Assembly: GCF_002803155.1 (NCBI RefSeq)
Contig: NZ_NNBP01000006.1
Coordinates: 1-64,000, forward strand
Source of the DNA: Streptomyces sp. CB02959
GTDB taxonomy: Bacteria; Actinomycetota; Actinomycetes; Streptomycetales; Streptomycetaceae
Direction: 5' to 3'
Length of the DNA: 64,000 bases
Shown here: positions 45,881-57,368 of the stretch, piece after piece
Position numbering within the stretch: position 1 is the stretch's first letter
Layout of the letters: each line of letters starts with the position of its first letter
Program-made: the position numbers and the translations under genes
The notes under the pieces: model-generated
Database searches by the model: none
The model's input: the letters and a program-made list of their open reading frames with translations, nothing else
Told to the model about the DNA's origin: nothing

Positions 45881-47860
45881 ATGCCTGCAGCCACCGCCCT
45901 GCAACCACCGCCACCGGTCACCACCGCACCCCGGACCGCCCCACGGCGCACCCGCGTATGGGCACTGGCCGAGGCCCGCTGGGCGGCCCTGGCCACCCTC
46001 GCGTTCCTGCTCGCGCTGCCGCTCCAGCTCACCGGCGCCCCCGCCTGGACCTGGGGCCCGCTGTACGCCGTCGCCTACGCCGCGGGCGGCTGGGAGCCGG
46101 CCTGGGCCGGGCTCCGGGCGCTCCAGGAGCGGACCCTCGACGTCGACCTGCTGATGATCGTCGCGGCGCTCGGGGCGGCGGCGATCGGCCAGGTGATGGA
46201 CGGCGCGCTGCTGATCGTCATCTTCGCCACCTCCGGCGCCCTGGAGGCGCTGGCCACCGCCCGGACCCAGGACTCGGTGCGCGGGCTGCTCGACCTCGCG
46301 CCCGCCACCGCGACCCGGCTGACCGCCGACGACGGCGAGGAGACGGTGGCCACCGCGGAGCTGGTGGTGGGCGACACGATCCTGGTGCGGCCCGGTGAGC
46401 GGGTCGGCGCGGACGGCCGGGTGCTGACGGGGGCCGGCGAGGTCGATCAGGCCACCATCACCGGTGAGCCGCTGCCGGTGGTCAAGGAGCCCGGCGACGA
46501 GGTGTTCGCGGGCACCCTCAACGGCCTGGGCGCGCTGCGCGTCCGGGTCGAGCGGGACGCCGGGGACTCGGTCCTCGCGCGGATCGTGGCGATGGTCGCG
46601 GAGGCGTCGGAGACCAAGGCGCCGACCCAGCTGTTCATCGAGAAGGTCGAGCAGCGGTACTCGGTGGGCATGGTGGCCGTGACGTTGACGGTGTTCGCCG
46701 TTCCGCTGCTGCTGGGGGCGGAGTTGACCGGTGCGCTGCTGCGGGCGATGACGTTCATGATCGTCGCCTCGCCGTGCGCGGTGGTGCTGGCGACCATGCC
46801 GCCGCTGCTGTCGGCCATCGCCAACGCCGGACGGCACGGGGTCCTGGTCAAGTCGGCCGTGGTGATGGAGCGGCTCGGGCAGGTGGACGCGGTCGCGCTG
46901 GACAAGACCGGAACGCTGACCGAGGGCACACCCCGGGTGACCGCGATCCGGCCGCTGCCCGGCGCCGGACTGTCGCCGGACGCGCTGCTGACCTGCGCGG
47001 CGGCCGCCGAGCATCCGAGCGAGCACCCGCTGGCGCGGGCGATCGTGCGGGCCGCCCGCGACCGCGACGGCGCGCTGCCCGGCGCCGAGGACTTCACCGC
47101 CGCGCCGGGCACCGGCGTCCGGGCCCGGGTCGGCGGCGTCCTGGTCGAGGTCGGCGCACCGGCCCGGCTGCTGGCGGGCGACGGACCGCTGGACGGCGAA
47201 GTCCGGTCGCTGGTGGGCGAGTTGGAGGAGTCCGGGTACACCACGGCGCTGGTGGTGCGGGACGGCGTCCCGGCCGGGGTGCTGGGGATCGAGGACCGGC
47301 TGCGGCCGGACGCGGTGGCGACCGTGGGCGCGCTGCGGACCTTGACCGGGCGGGCGCCGATGCTGGTCACCGGCGACAATCCGCGGGCCGCCGCCCGGCT
47401 CGCCGAGGAGGCCGGGATCGACGACGTCCGGGCCGGACTGCTGCCGCAGGACAAGGTCGCCGCCGTCCGGGAGCAGGAACGGGCCGGGCGGAAGGTGCTG
47501 GTGGTGGGCGACGGCGTGAACGACGCCCCTGCGCTGGCCGCCGCGCACACCGGCGTCGCGATGGGGCGGGCCGGGTCGGATCTGGCGCTGGAGACCGCGG
47601 ACGCGGTGATCGTGCGGGACGAGCTGGCCACCGTGCCGGCGGTGGTGACGCTCTCCCGGACGGCGCGGAAGCTGGTCGTACAGAACCTGGTGATCGCCTC
47701 GGTGTTCATCTCGGGGCTGGTGGTCTGGGACCTGGTCGGTGAACTGCCGCTGCCGCTGGGCGTGTTGGGGCATGAGGGGTCGACGGTCATCGTGGGTCTC
47801 AACGGGCTGCGGCTGCTGCGCGAGGCGGCGTGGCGGCGGGCCGCCGGCCGGGCCGGGTGA
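45881..47860 (+). CDS. P1B-4-type metal-exporting ATPase
   Basis: The 659-residue P-type ATPase pumps metal out of the cytoplasm. It has the phosphorylation site DKTGTLT (Asp341), TITGEPLPV, the nucleotide-domain EHPSEHPLA and GDGVNDAPA. The membrane metal site is Ser-Pro-Cys (297-299) rather than CPC, and the last helix region has HEGST from His631; together these define the P1B-4 group (CoaT, CtpD, ZosA, PfeT), which exports Co2+, Fe2+ or Zn2+. No N-terminal metal-binding domain is present, as usual for this group. ATG 45881 has AAGGG ten bases upstream. Confidence 0.88.
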   Translation: MPAATALQPPPPVTTAPRTAPRRTRVWALAEARWAALATLAFLLALPLQLTGAPAWTWGPLYAVAYAAGGWEPAWAGLRALQERTLDVDLLMIVAALGAAAIGQVMDGALLIVIFATSGALEALATARTQDSVRGLLDLAPATATRLTADDGEETVATAELVVGDTILVRPGERVGADGRVLTGAGEVDQATITGEPLPVVKEPGDEVFAGTLNGLGALRVRVERDAGDSVLARIVAMVAEASETKAPTQLFIEKVEQRYSVGMVAVTLTVFAVPLLLGAELTGALLRAMTFMIVASPCAVVLATMPPLLSAIANAGRHGVLVKSAVVMERLGQVDAVALDKTGTLTEGTPRVTAIRPLPGAGLSPDALLTCAAAAEHPSEHPLARAIVRAARDRDGALPGAEDFTAAPGTGVRARVGGVLVEVGAPARLLAGDGPLDGEVRSLVGELEESGYTTALVVRDGVPAGVLGIEDRLRPDAVATVGALRTLTGRAPMLVTGDNPRAAARLAEEAGIDDVRAGLLPQDKVAAVREQERAGRKVLVVGDGVNDAPALAAAHTGVAMGRAGSDLALETADAVIVRDELATVPAVVTLSRTARKLVVQNLVIASVFISGLVVWDLVGELPLPLGVLGHEGSTVIVGLNGLRLLREAAWRRAAGRAG

Positions 47861-47884
47861 CGGACGGCGGCCCGGCCGGGGCGC

Positions 47885-48078
47885 TCAGCGGACCGCGTCC
47901 TCCTTGATCATGTCGGCGCAGCCGTTCTCCGCCCAGGAGTCGAGGTCCTCGGCGGGGGCCCAGAAGGCGATGCAGGAGTTGTGCGAGGAGCAGCCGCCGA
48001 GGACCCTGGCGCGGGCGTGCCGCATCATGCTGTTGCCGTTCTCCTGGGGTTCGACGGGGTAGTCCCAGTCGTCACCGT
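47885..48078 (-). pseudogene. Internal fragment of a GMC oxidoreductase (choline dehydrogenase-like)
   Basis: A minus-strand frame reads DDWDYPVEPQENGN, MMRHARARVLGGCSSHNSC and FWAPAEDLDSWAENGC, which is the FAD-binding internal segment of choline dehydrogenase/oxidase-type GMC enzymes. Both ends are missing: the N-terminal Rossmann part is replaced by an IS remnant at 48078, and the frame stops 10 residues after NGC. Full enzymes have about 510-560 residues. In related betaine loci such a gene lies downstream of betaine aldehyde dehydrogenase, in the order implied here. Confidence 0.8.
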
Positions 48079-48084
48079 GTGGAG

Positions 48085-48290
48085 TCCACGACCCATACGT
48101 CGTCGCTCCACACCGAGGTGGTGGCCAGGATCCGGTTGACGCTTCGCATCAGACCGGCGGCCTTGCGCAGCCGTTGTTGTAGCCGGGCTGCTGGGGCAGG
48201 TAGGGGAAGAGGCGGCACAGGTGGGCACGGGCATGGCGGAGCCATTCGGCCTCGGAGGCGTAGCCGAGTACGGCCTGCATCGTGGCGAGG
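48085..48290 (-). pseudogene. IS982-family-like transposase remnant with frameshift
   Basis: The minus strand encodes LATMQAVLGYASEAEWLRHA, then HLCRLFPYLPQQPGYN, and after a one-base deletion near 48172-48178 continues in another frame as RLRKAAGLMRSVNRILA and WSDDVWVVDST. This matches the N-terminal third of IS982-type transposases up to the first catalytic Asp (VVDST). The start codon region and the last two-thirds are gone, so it is dead. It abuts the GMC fragment. Confidence 0.78.
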
Positions 48291-48339
48291 GTGTCCACGT
48301 CGTTCGTCACAAAACGGTCTTGGGCACCCTCGTTCTCGT

Positions 48340-48359
48340 CTCCGCAGGCACCCCTTGGA
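48340..48359. repeat. 20-bp direct repeat, left copy
   Basis: CTCCGCAGGCACCCCTTGGA matches the copy at 48856-48875 at 19 of 20 positions. The two copies flank a single gene, so they may be attachment-site or insertion scars. Confidence 0.7.
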
Positions 48360-48380
48360 CCACACCAACAGGAGGAACCA

Positions 48381-48770
48381 GTGTCATACCCGCAACCGCT
48401 CACCCCCGAGGAGAAACTCGCCGACGCGAAGAAGCAGCTGAGCCTCCCGCGTATCGTCGTGATCTGCGGCTCCACCCGCTTCATCACCGAGATGACCGAG
48501 GCCGATCTGCGGGAGACCGAAGCCGGAAAGATTGTCGTCAAGCCGGGATGCGACATGAAGTCGCCGCACGAACTTTGGTCCGATCCTGTCGAGGCCGAGG
48601 CGCTGAAGGTTCGACTCGACGATCTGCACCGGGCGAAGATCCGGCTCGCTGATGAGGTGCTCGTAGTCGGCGACTACATCGGAGACAGCACCCGAGCCGA
48701 AGTCGCCTACGCCCGGTCGCTGGGCAAGCCCGTGCGGTTCACGCACCCCGAAGTCGACCCTGACGCCTGA
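48381..48770 (+). CDS. Nucleoside 2-deoxyribosyltransferase-like protein
   Basis: The 129-residue protein has the Rossmann-like start RIVVICGSTRF and the C-terminal VLVVGDYIGDSTRAEVAYA, the pattern of nucleoside 2-deoxyribosyltransferase-like (toll/SIR-like fold) proteins that carry nucleotide or NAD-type sugars. Phage and plasmid genomes often encode them. GTG 48381 has GGAGGA four bases upstream. The gene is bracketed by a 20-bp direct repeat and lies among IS and operon debris, so horizontal gain is likely. The exact substrate is unknown. Confidence 0.72.
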   Translation: MSYPQPLTPEEKLADAKKQLSLPRIVVICGSTRFITEMTEADLRETEAGKIVVKPGCDMKSPHELWSDPVEAEALKVRLDDLHRAKIRLADEVLVVGDYIGDSTRAEVAYARSLGKPVRFTHPEVDPDA

Positions 48771-48855
48771 CCGCCCGCTGCCACCTCGACAACCAGGGCC
48801 GGCAGCCCGCCGCCTGGCCGTCTCGCGGTGGCTTCGGCCGCCGCCCACCCACACC

Positions 48856-48875
48856 CTCCGCAGGCATCCCTTGGA
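48856..48875. repeat. 20-bp direct repeat, right copy
   Basis: CTCCGCAGGCATCCCTTGGA, differing from the left copy at one base. It starts 86 bases after the deoxyribosyltransferase-like gene. Confidence 0.7.
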
Positions 48876-48964
48876 ATTGATCATCCAGCAGCATCAACCC
48901 GTTTCGGTTGAAGGCGCGCAGCCGCTCGGGGCAGCGCCCCTCCGGCATAACTCGGTGCGGGGTG

Positions 48965-50800
48965 CTACCCCAGGTCGAAGGTGTTGGGCAGCCCCAGCCG
49001 ATAGCGCACCTGGTCGACCCGCTTCAGGGGCTCCATCTCCGGCGGCCGGAACAACTCCCAGATGCGACACCGCTCGGCGCCCGAATTGTCCGCATCCAGG
49101 AGTGCGTTCACGGCGCGGCGCGCGGACTCGTTCGCGCCCTCCATGGTCGCCAGGTCCACATCCGTACGAACGTAGTCACCCGCGAGGAAGAAGTTCGGCA
49201 CCGCGGTCCTCGCCGACGGGCGGTGGTAGAGGGTGCCGGTGGGGTGGATGAGGAGCTGTTCGCGGTTCTGCGGGTTGGGGCCGCCAAGGCCCGTCGCCGC
49301 CGGGTCCATGAACCAGCCGAGCCGGTCCTCGTCCCTGAGCGTCGCCTTGCCGGAGTCGTTCAGCCCGTCCTTCAGCTGGGCCCACAGTTCGGCGACGATC
49401 TCGTCCTTGGCGCACTCACGGGCCGTCTTGCCGTACAGGATGCCCGGCTTGTCCCACTCGGAGATGATCGTGGACAGGCACTCGTGAGCCTGCCCGTCTC
49501 CGTAGTCGCGCGAAAAGTCTCGTACGTCCCAGAACTGCGTCTGGCCGATTCCGGTGACCGCCCATGGTGAGTCGAGGCAGTTGATGTGGCCGTGCACGAC
49601 GGGGGTGGGAGTGCGCAGGTAGAACATCACGCCGGTCATCCAGTCCGTCTTCAGCGCGTCGCACCGCCCCAGCTGCGGGTCGGCGGCGCGCAGGGCCGGG
49701 CCCCAGGTCACACGCGCGTGCTCGACGGGGAGGGCGGAGACGTAGTGGTCGGCGGTGATGGTGCGCTGCCGACTACCGTCGCGCGCCGCCACCCGTACGC
49801 CGGTCACCCGGCCGCCGCCGTACACCACCTCCCGGACCTCGGTGCCGAGCACGAACTCGACACCCAGGGAGCGCAGATGCGTCTCCCAGGGGTCGATCCA
49901 CGCCTCGCTGGTCGGGGCGTTCAGTACCCGGTCGATGTCCGCGTCGCCATCCATGCCGCGGCCGAGCAGGCCCCACAGGAGGAGGGCCTCGATGATGACG
50001 CGGCCGACGGTGCGGGTGGAGGCGATCTCGGCGCGGGTGGCGACGAGGTTGCGGGTCTGGCCGATGCCGAGGAGCACCTGGTACTCGCGGCTCATCTCGC
50101 CGGCCCGGATGAAGTCCCACCATGCGACTTTCTCCCACTGGTCCTCGCGGCGGGCGTCGCAACTGGTGAGGTGGACCAGGAGGCGGTCCGCGAAGTAGGC
50201 GGCCTCGTGGGCGGGCAGGTGAGTGGCGAGATCCAGCACCGACAGGATCTGGTCACGGATCCAGGACGGGGTGAGGTCGCCGGGGGCGGGCGGAGTGGTG
50301 ACCCGGCGCAGTGGGAAGTGCAGGTCGGGGCGGCCCGAGCCGCGCGCGAACAACTCCTCCGTACCGTTACGGAGGTTGCCGTGGACGCCGTTCTCGTTGC
50401 CGGGGAAGGGGATGCGGCGCATGGTGTCCGGCAGATTCCGGTAGAAGCCGGGGAAGAAGCGGAAGCCGTGCTCGCCGGGAAGCGGCTTGCGGCCGCCGGT
50501 TCCGGTCCCGGGGACGTCCATTGAGCGAGCCTTGCCGCCGAGGGCGTCGTAGTACTCGTAGACCGTGACCTCGTAGCCACGTTCGGCGAGTTCGTGGGCG
50601 GCGCTGAGGCCGGAGACTCCGCCGCCGAGGACGGCGACGCGCTTGCCGGAGGAGGCCGCGGCCGCGCTGCCGGCAGCCCCTAAGGTGCCGACCGCTCCAC
50701 CGCCGACGACTCCGGCGACCGCTCCCCCGGTCGCCGTCAGGAAGCGTCTGCGGCTGTGTCCGTTGTGCCCCCGGGACTGCTGCGCGTGTTCTGTTGTCAT
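48965..50800 (-). CDS. Tat-exported FAD oxidoreductase (phytoene desaturase / HpnE-like)
   Basis: The 611-residue protein begins with a Tat signal (HSRRRFLTATGG, then a long Gly/Ala segment) and has the flavin Rossmann motif VAVLGGGVSGLSAAHELAER, and a C-terminal NFFLAGDYVRTDVDLATMEG, as in the amine oxidase/carotenoid desaturase/hydroxysqualene dehydroxylase group. Export of such an enzyme is unusual. No terpene genes are nearby, so its substrate is open. It is inserted between the ALDH and GMC remnants. Confidence 0.8.
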   Translation of the reverse strand: MTTEHAQQSRGHNGHSRRRFLTATGGAVAGVVGGGAVGTLGAAGSAAAASSGKRVAVLGGGVSGLSAAHELAERGYEVTVYEYYDALGGKARSMDVPGTGTGGRKPLPGEHGFRFFPGFYRNLPDTMRRIPFPGNENGVHGNLRNGTEELFARGSGRPDLHFPLRRVTTPPAPGDLTPSWIRDQILSVLDLATHLPAHEAAYFADRLLVHLTSCDARREDQWEKVAWWDFIRAGEMSREYQVLLGIGQTRNLVATRAEIASTRTVGRVIIEALLLWGLLGRGMDGDADIDRVLNAPTSEAWIDPWETHLRSLGVEFVLGTEVREVVYGGGRVTGVRVAARDGSRQRTITADHYVSALPVEHARVTWGPALRAADPQLGRCDALKTDWMTGVMFYLRTPTPVVHGHINCLDSPWAVTGIGQTQFWDVRDFSRDYGDGQAHECLSTIISEWDKPGILYGKTARECAKDEIVAELWAQLKDGLNDSGKATLRDEDRLGWFMDPAATGLGGPNPQNREQLLIHPTGTLYHRPSARTAVPNFFLAGDYVRTDVDLATMEGANESARRAVNALLDADNSGAERCRIWELFRPPEMEPLKRVDQVRYRLGLPNTFDLG

Positions 50801-50866
50801 GAGTACCCGAGGGTAGGGAGGGGCTCCGGAAGCCGGAAGCCCTATTTCCTGTCACCCACAGCATCC

Positions 50867-51050
50867 TCACAAACACAAGGAGACGGCGTCGGCGCCATCG
50901 CACTGGGGCCGCGTGGCCGCACCCGGTACACCGAGCGGGGCGCCGGCTTCGACGACGGCGACCAGGCTGCCGTCGGCGGGGCAGCGGATCTCCCGGGTGC
51001 GTCCGTGCCGTGCGGACCGCCAGTGCCCGCCGATGAACAGGTCAGCCACG
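50867..51050 (-). pseudogene. N-terminal remnant of a betaine aldehyde dehydrogenase-like gene
   Basis: From GTG 51050 the frame reads VADLFIGGHWRSARHG, REIRCPADGSLVAVVEAGAP, the typical opening of aldehyde dehydrogenases of the betaine aldehyde type (about 490 residues). Similarity ends after about 38 residues (near 50937), then an unrelated Ala/Gly-rich tail runs to a stop. Catalytic Cys and Glu are absent. It overlaps the stop of the Rieske oxygenase by 9 bases, which shows that it belonged to that operon. Confidence 0.8.
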
Positions 51051-52202
51051 CCCGCCCGCCAACCGCGCGGTGACCCACGCGTGGAACGCACCGATGTGGT
51101 GCTCGCTGGGCACCAGGACGCCGCCGTCGCGGTAGGCGCGGGAGTCCATGGCCGGCTGGGTGCGCTCGCAGGCGTCGAAGTCCTGGGTGTTGACGCGGTG
51201 GAAGAGTTCGACGGACCTGGCGGTGTCGGCGCCGGAGTCGACGACCTCGGGCAGGTACAGCCAGTCGCACTCGACCAGGGTGCGGTCGGCGGCGAGCGGG
51301 AACATCCGGTGCAGGATGACGTGGTCGGGGACGAGGTTGACGAAGACCTGCGGGCGGACGGTCACCGCGTAGTACCGCCGGTCCTGGCTGTCGTCGATGC
51401 CGGGCAGCCGGCCGAAGCCGGCGCTGCCGTCCACGGTGAAGCCGGCGGCCTCCTCGGCGAACTCCGCGCCGTGTCCCACGTAGTACTGGGCGGCGAAGCC
51501 GTCCGCGAACTCCGGGAGGACGTCGGTGAGTTCGGGGTGGATGGTGGCGCAGTGGTAGCACTCCATGAAGTTCTCGACGATCAGCTTCCAGTTGGCCCGC
51601 ACGTCGTAGCGGATGCGGCGGCCCAGGGCGAGGGTCTCGGTGCGGTAGCGGTCGAGGGCCGCGGCGTCGCCCAGCCGCTCGACGGCCGCGCCGATCACGC
51701 TGTCCTCGAAGGACGGCGGGTCGTCGGCCAGGCACACCCAGGCGTAGCCGAGCCATTCCCGCAGCGGGACGGTGACCAGGCCGCGTTCGGTGCGGTCGAT
51801 GTCCGGCATCTTCTGCAGGTTGGGGGCGGCGACCAGGCGGCCGTCGAGGTCGTAGGTCCAGGCGTGGTAGGGACACTGGAGGTTGCGGCGGACCTCGCCG
51901 GACTCCTCGGTGCACAGCTGGGCGCCGCGGTGCCGGCAGATGTTGAGGAAGGCGCGGAGTGCGCCGGTGCGGTCGCGGGTGATCAGGACGCTCTCCCGCC
52001 CGACCCGGACGGTGCGGAAGGCACCGGGCCGGGCGAGGTCGGCGCCGCGGACGGCGCAGAACCACAGCCGTTCGAAGATCGCCTCCTGTTCGTGCCGGAA
52101 GACGTCCGGGTCGGTGTAGGCGCGGCCGGGGAGGGTGGGGATCAGGCTGGGCGCGGCGGGGGCGGGGGCCGTCGGTTGCGTCTCGGCGGGTGTGGTCGTC
52201 AT
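51042..52202 (-). CDS. Rieske oxygenase alpha subunit (glycine betaine demethylase, GbcA-like)
   Basis: The 386-residue protein has a Rieske [2Fe-2S] site: Cys89-x-His91 and Cys110-x2-His113 (CPYHAW), then a mononuclear iron site ENFMECYHCATIHPEL with His217 and His222. This is the oxygenase alpha subunit class of GbcA, which removes one methyl of glycine betaine as formaldehyde to give dimethylglycine. Electron partners are the ferredoxin and reductase at 58.4-59.9 kb. It is 11 bases after the sarcosine oxidase gene. Confidence 0.85.
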   Translation of the reverse strand: MTTTPAETQPTAPAPAAPSLIPTLPGRAYTDPDVFRHEQEAIFERLWFCAVRGADLARPGAFRTVRVGRESVLITRDRTGALRAFLNICRHRGAQLCTEESGEVRRNLQCPYHAWTYDLDGRLVAAPNLQKMPDIDRTERGLVTVPLREWLGYAWVCLADDPPSFEDSVIGAAVERLGDAAALDRYRTETLALGRRIRYDVRANWKLIVENFMECYHCATIHPELTDVLPEFADGFAAQYYVGHGAEFAEEAAGFTVDGSAGFGRLPGIDDSQDRRYYAVTVRPQVFVNLVPDHVILHRMFPLAADRTLVECDWLYLPEVVDSGADTARSVELFHRVNTQDFDACERTQPAMDSRAYRDGGVLVPSEHHIGAFHAWVTARLAGGRG

Positions 52203-52213
52203 GGCTGCTCTCC

Positions 52214-53401
52214 TCAGGCGACCGGGGTTGCGGGCCGGCCGGGGGTCTCCCCGGCGAAGCCGCGGGACGGGGCGAACAGGTCGATGGGGTGCGCGGTGGT
52301 GCCGGTGAGCGCGAGGTCGGCGACGATCTCGCCGACGACGGGGACGAACTTGAAGCCGTGGCCGGAGAAGCCGCAGGCGACGGTGACGGTCTCCGGGTGC
52401 GCCGGATGCCGGGTGATCACGAAGTGTTCGTCGGGGGTGTTGGAGTACATGCAGGTGGCGGCCTTCAGGAAGCGGCCGGGGAGGGTGGGGATGCGGGGGC
52501 CGAGCTGGTCGGCCATGGCGCGCACCTCGTGGTCGTACACGGTGCGGTCGATGGTCTCGGGAGTGCAGGGGGTGCCCTTGCGGAAGAAGGCGACCTTGGC
52601 GCCGCCGTCGGGGCCGTCGATGGCGGGGAAGCCGTAGATCTGGACGCCCCGGGGGTCCTCCCAGATGTAGATGGGGTGGCGTTCGGGGACGAAGGGGGCG
52701 GTGCCGCCGTCGGGGGCGAACCAGTACATGATCTGCCGCTCGACGGTGACCGGTACGCCGAGGTCGGCGAGGAGTCGGGGCGCCCAGGCGCCGGGGCAGA
52801 TCACCAACTGGCCGGCGGTGTAGGTGTTCTCGTGGGTGTGCACGCGGACCCCGGCGCCGCCGGGCAGTTCCTCCCAGCGGGTCACTGGCTCCTCGAAGTG
52901 CAGGTCGGCGCCGTCCTGGGTGGCCAGTTGGACGTGGGCGGCGACGGTGTTCTCCGGGCGGACGAGTCCGGCGCGCGCCTCGTAGAGGGCGACCTCGTCG
53001 GGGGCGGGGGTCAGGGTGGGGAAGCGGCGGCGGACCTCGTGGGCGTCGAGCATCTCGTGCGGGAGGTTCCACTGCCTGGCCGAGGCCAGGCTGCCGCGGA
53101 CGGTGCGGCTGTCGGGGCGGCCGACCATCACGCCGCCGCAGAGGGTGGCGATCTGCCGGCCGCTGTCGCGCTCCACCTTGTCGTAGAGCTCGTAGGAGCG
53201 CAGCAGCAGCGGGACGTAGGCGGGGTCCTCGAAGTAGGACTGGCGGGTGATCCGGGAACCGCCGTGGCTGGAGCCGCGGTGGTGGACCGGGCCGAACTTC
53301 TCCAGGCCCAGGACCCGGGCGCCGCGGGCGGCGAGGTGGTGGGCAGCTGCGCTGCCCATCCCGCCGAGGCCGAGGACGATGACGTCGTAGGTGGGAGCCA
53401 T
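52214..53401 (-). CDS. Monomeric sarcosine oxidase-like FAD enzyme
   Basis: The 395-residue enzyme oxidatively removes the N-methyl group of sarcosine to give glycine, formaldehyde and H2O2. It has the FAD motif GLGGMGS at 11-17, the [11 protein letters not shown] segment whose Cys matches the covalently flavinylated Cys of monomeric sarcosine oxidases, and [10 protein letters not shown]-methyl-tryptophan oxidase is the alternative within the family. AAGGAGCG precedes ATG 53401. It is the third gene of the betaine operon. Confidence 0.85.
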   Translation of the reverse strand: MAPTYDVIVLGLGGMGSAAAHHLAARGARVLGLEKFGPVHHRGSSHGGSRITRQSYFEDPAYVPLLLRSYELYDKVERDSGRQIATLCGGVMVGRPDSRTVRGSLASARQWNLPHEMLDAHEVRRRFPTLTPAPDEVALYEARAGLVRPENTVAAHVQLATQDGADLHFEEPVTRWEELPGGAGVRVHTHENTYTAGQLVICPGAWAPRLLADLGVPVTVERQIMYWFAPDGGTAPFVPERHPIYIWEDPRGVQIYGFPAIDGPDGGAKVAFFRKGTPCTPETIDRTVYDHEVRAMADQLGPRIPTLPGRFLKAATCMYSNTPDEHFVITRHPAHPETVTVACGFSGHGFKFVPVVGEIVADLALTGTTAHPIDLFAPSRGFAGETPGRPATPVA

Positions 53402-53488
53402 GCGGTCGCTCCTTCGTCGTGCGGACGGGTGCGGAGGGGGCGCGCCGGCCGGCGGAGGTACGCGGGGCGGTCGGCCGGCGCGGGAGTC

Positions 53489-53544
53489 GGACGACAGGGG
53501 CTGGACGACGGGGGCTGGACGACGGGGGCTGGACGACGGGGACG
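53489..53544. repeat. Four tandem 14-bp units
   Basis: GGACGACAGGGGCT (53489-53502) is followed by two identical GGACGACGGGGGCT units (53503-53516, 53517-53530) and a partial fourth (53531-53544). They lie in the 168-base gap between the dimethylglycine oxidase-like and sarcosine oxidase-like genes, on the operon leader side. Confidence 0.9.
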
Positions 53545-53569
53545 GCAGTCGGGACTTTGCGGGCACGGC

Positions 53570-57114
<3,545 letters not shown>

Positions 57115-57129
57115 GCCCTACCCCTCAGT

Positions 57130-57155
57130 GTTGCGCCCTGCACGACTGGTTGCGC
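57130..57155. promoter_or_regulatory. Paired GTTGCGC boxes upstream of the betaine operon
   Basis: GTTGCGC occurs at 57130-57136 and 57149-57155, 19 bases apart, just upstream of the first gene of the operon. Related boxes lie at 58327-58359. They are candidates for the IclR regulator. Confidence 0.45.
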
Positions 57156-57368
57156 GATGGGAGACATACTGGGAACGGCGTATCGGCACCGTCAAGAGGT
57201 GCGCGCTAGCGGTTTGTAAAGGGCTGGTTACGCATCCGAACGCGGGGCGCACCGCCCGCGCACGCCCCGTGCACACGGAAGCGGGGCCGGATGGCACCAC
57301 CCGGCCCCGCCGCGGACGACCGTCACCCGGCGGTCAGCGGGCGCCGCGCCCGCTCCGCCCGGATCCCG

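Noticed and set aside
48221..48652. Alternative plus-strand frame over the deoxyribosyltransferase-like gene
   Set aside because: The frame from GTG 48381 has a strong ribosome site and recognisable motifs; this one has neither.
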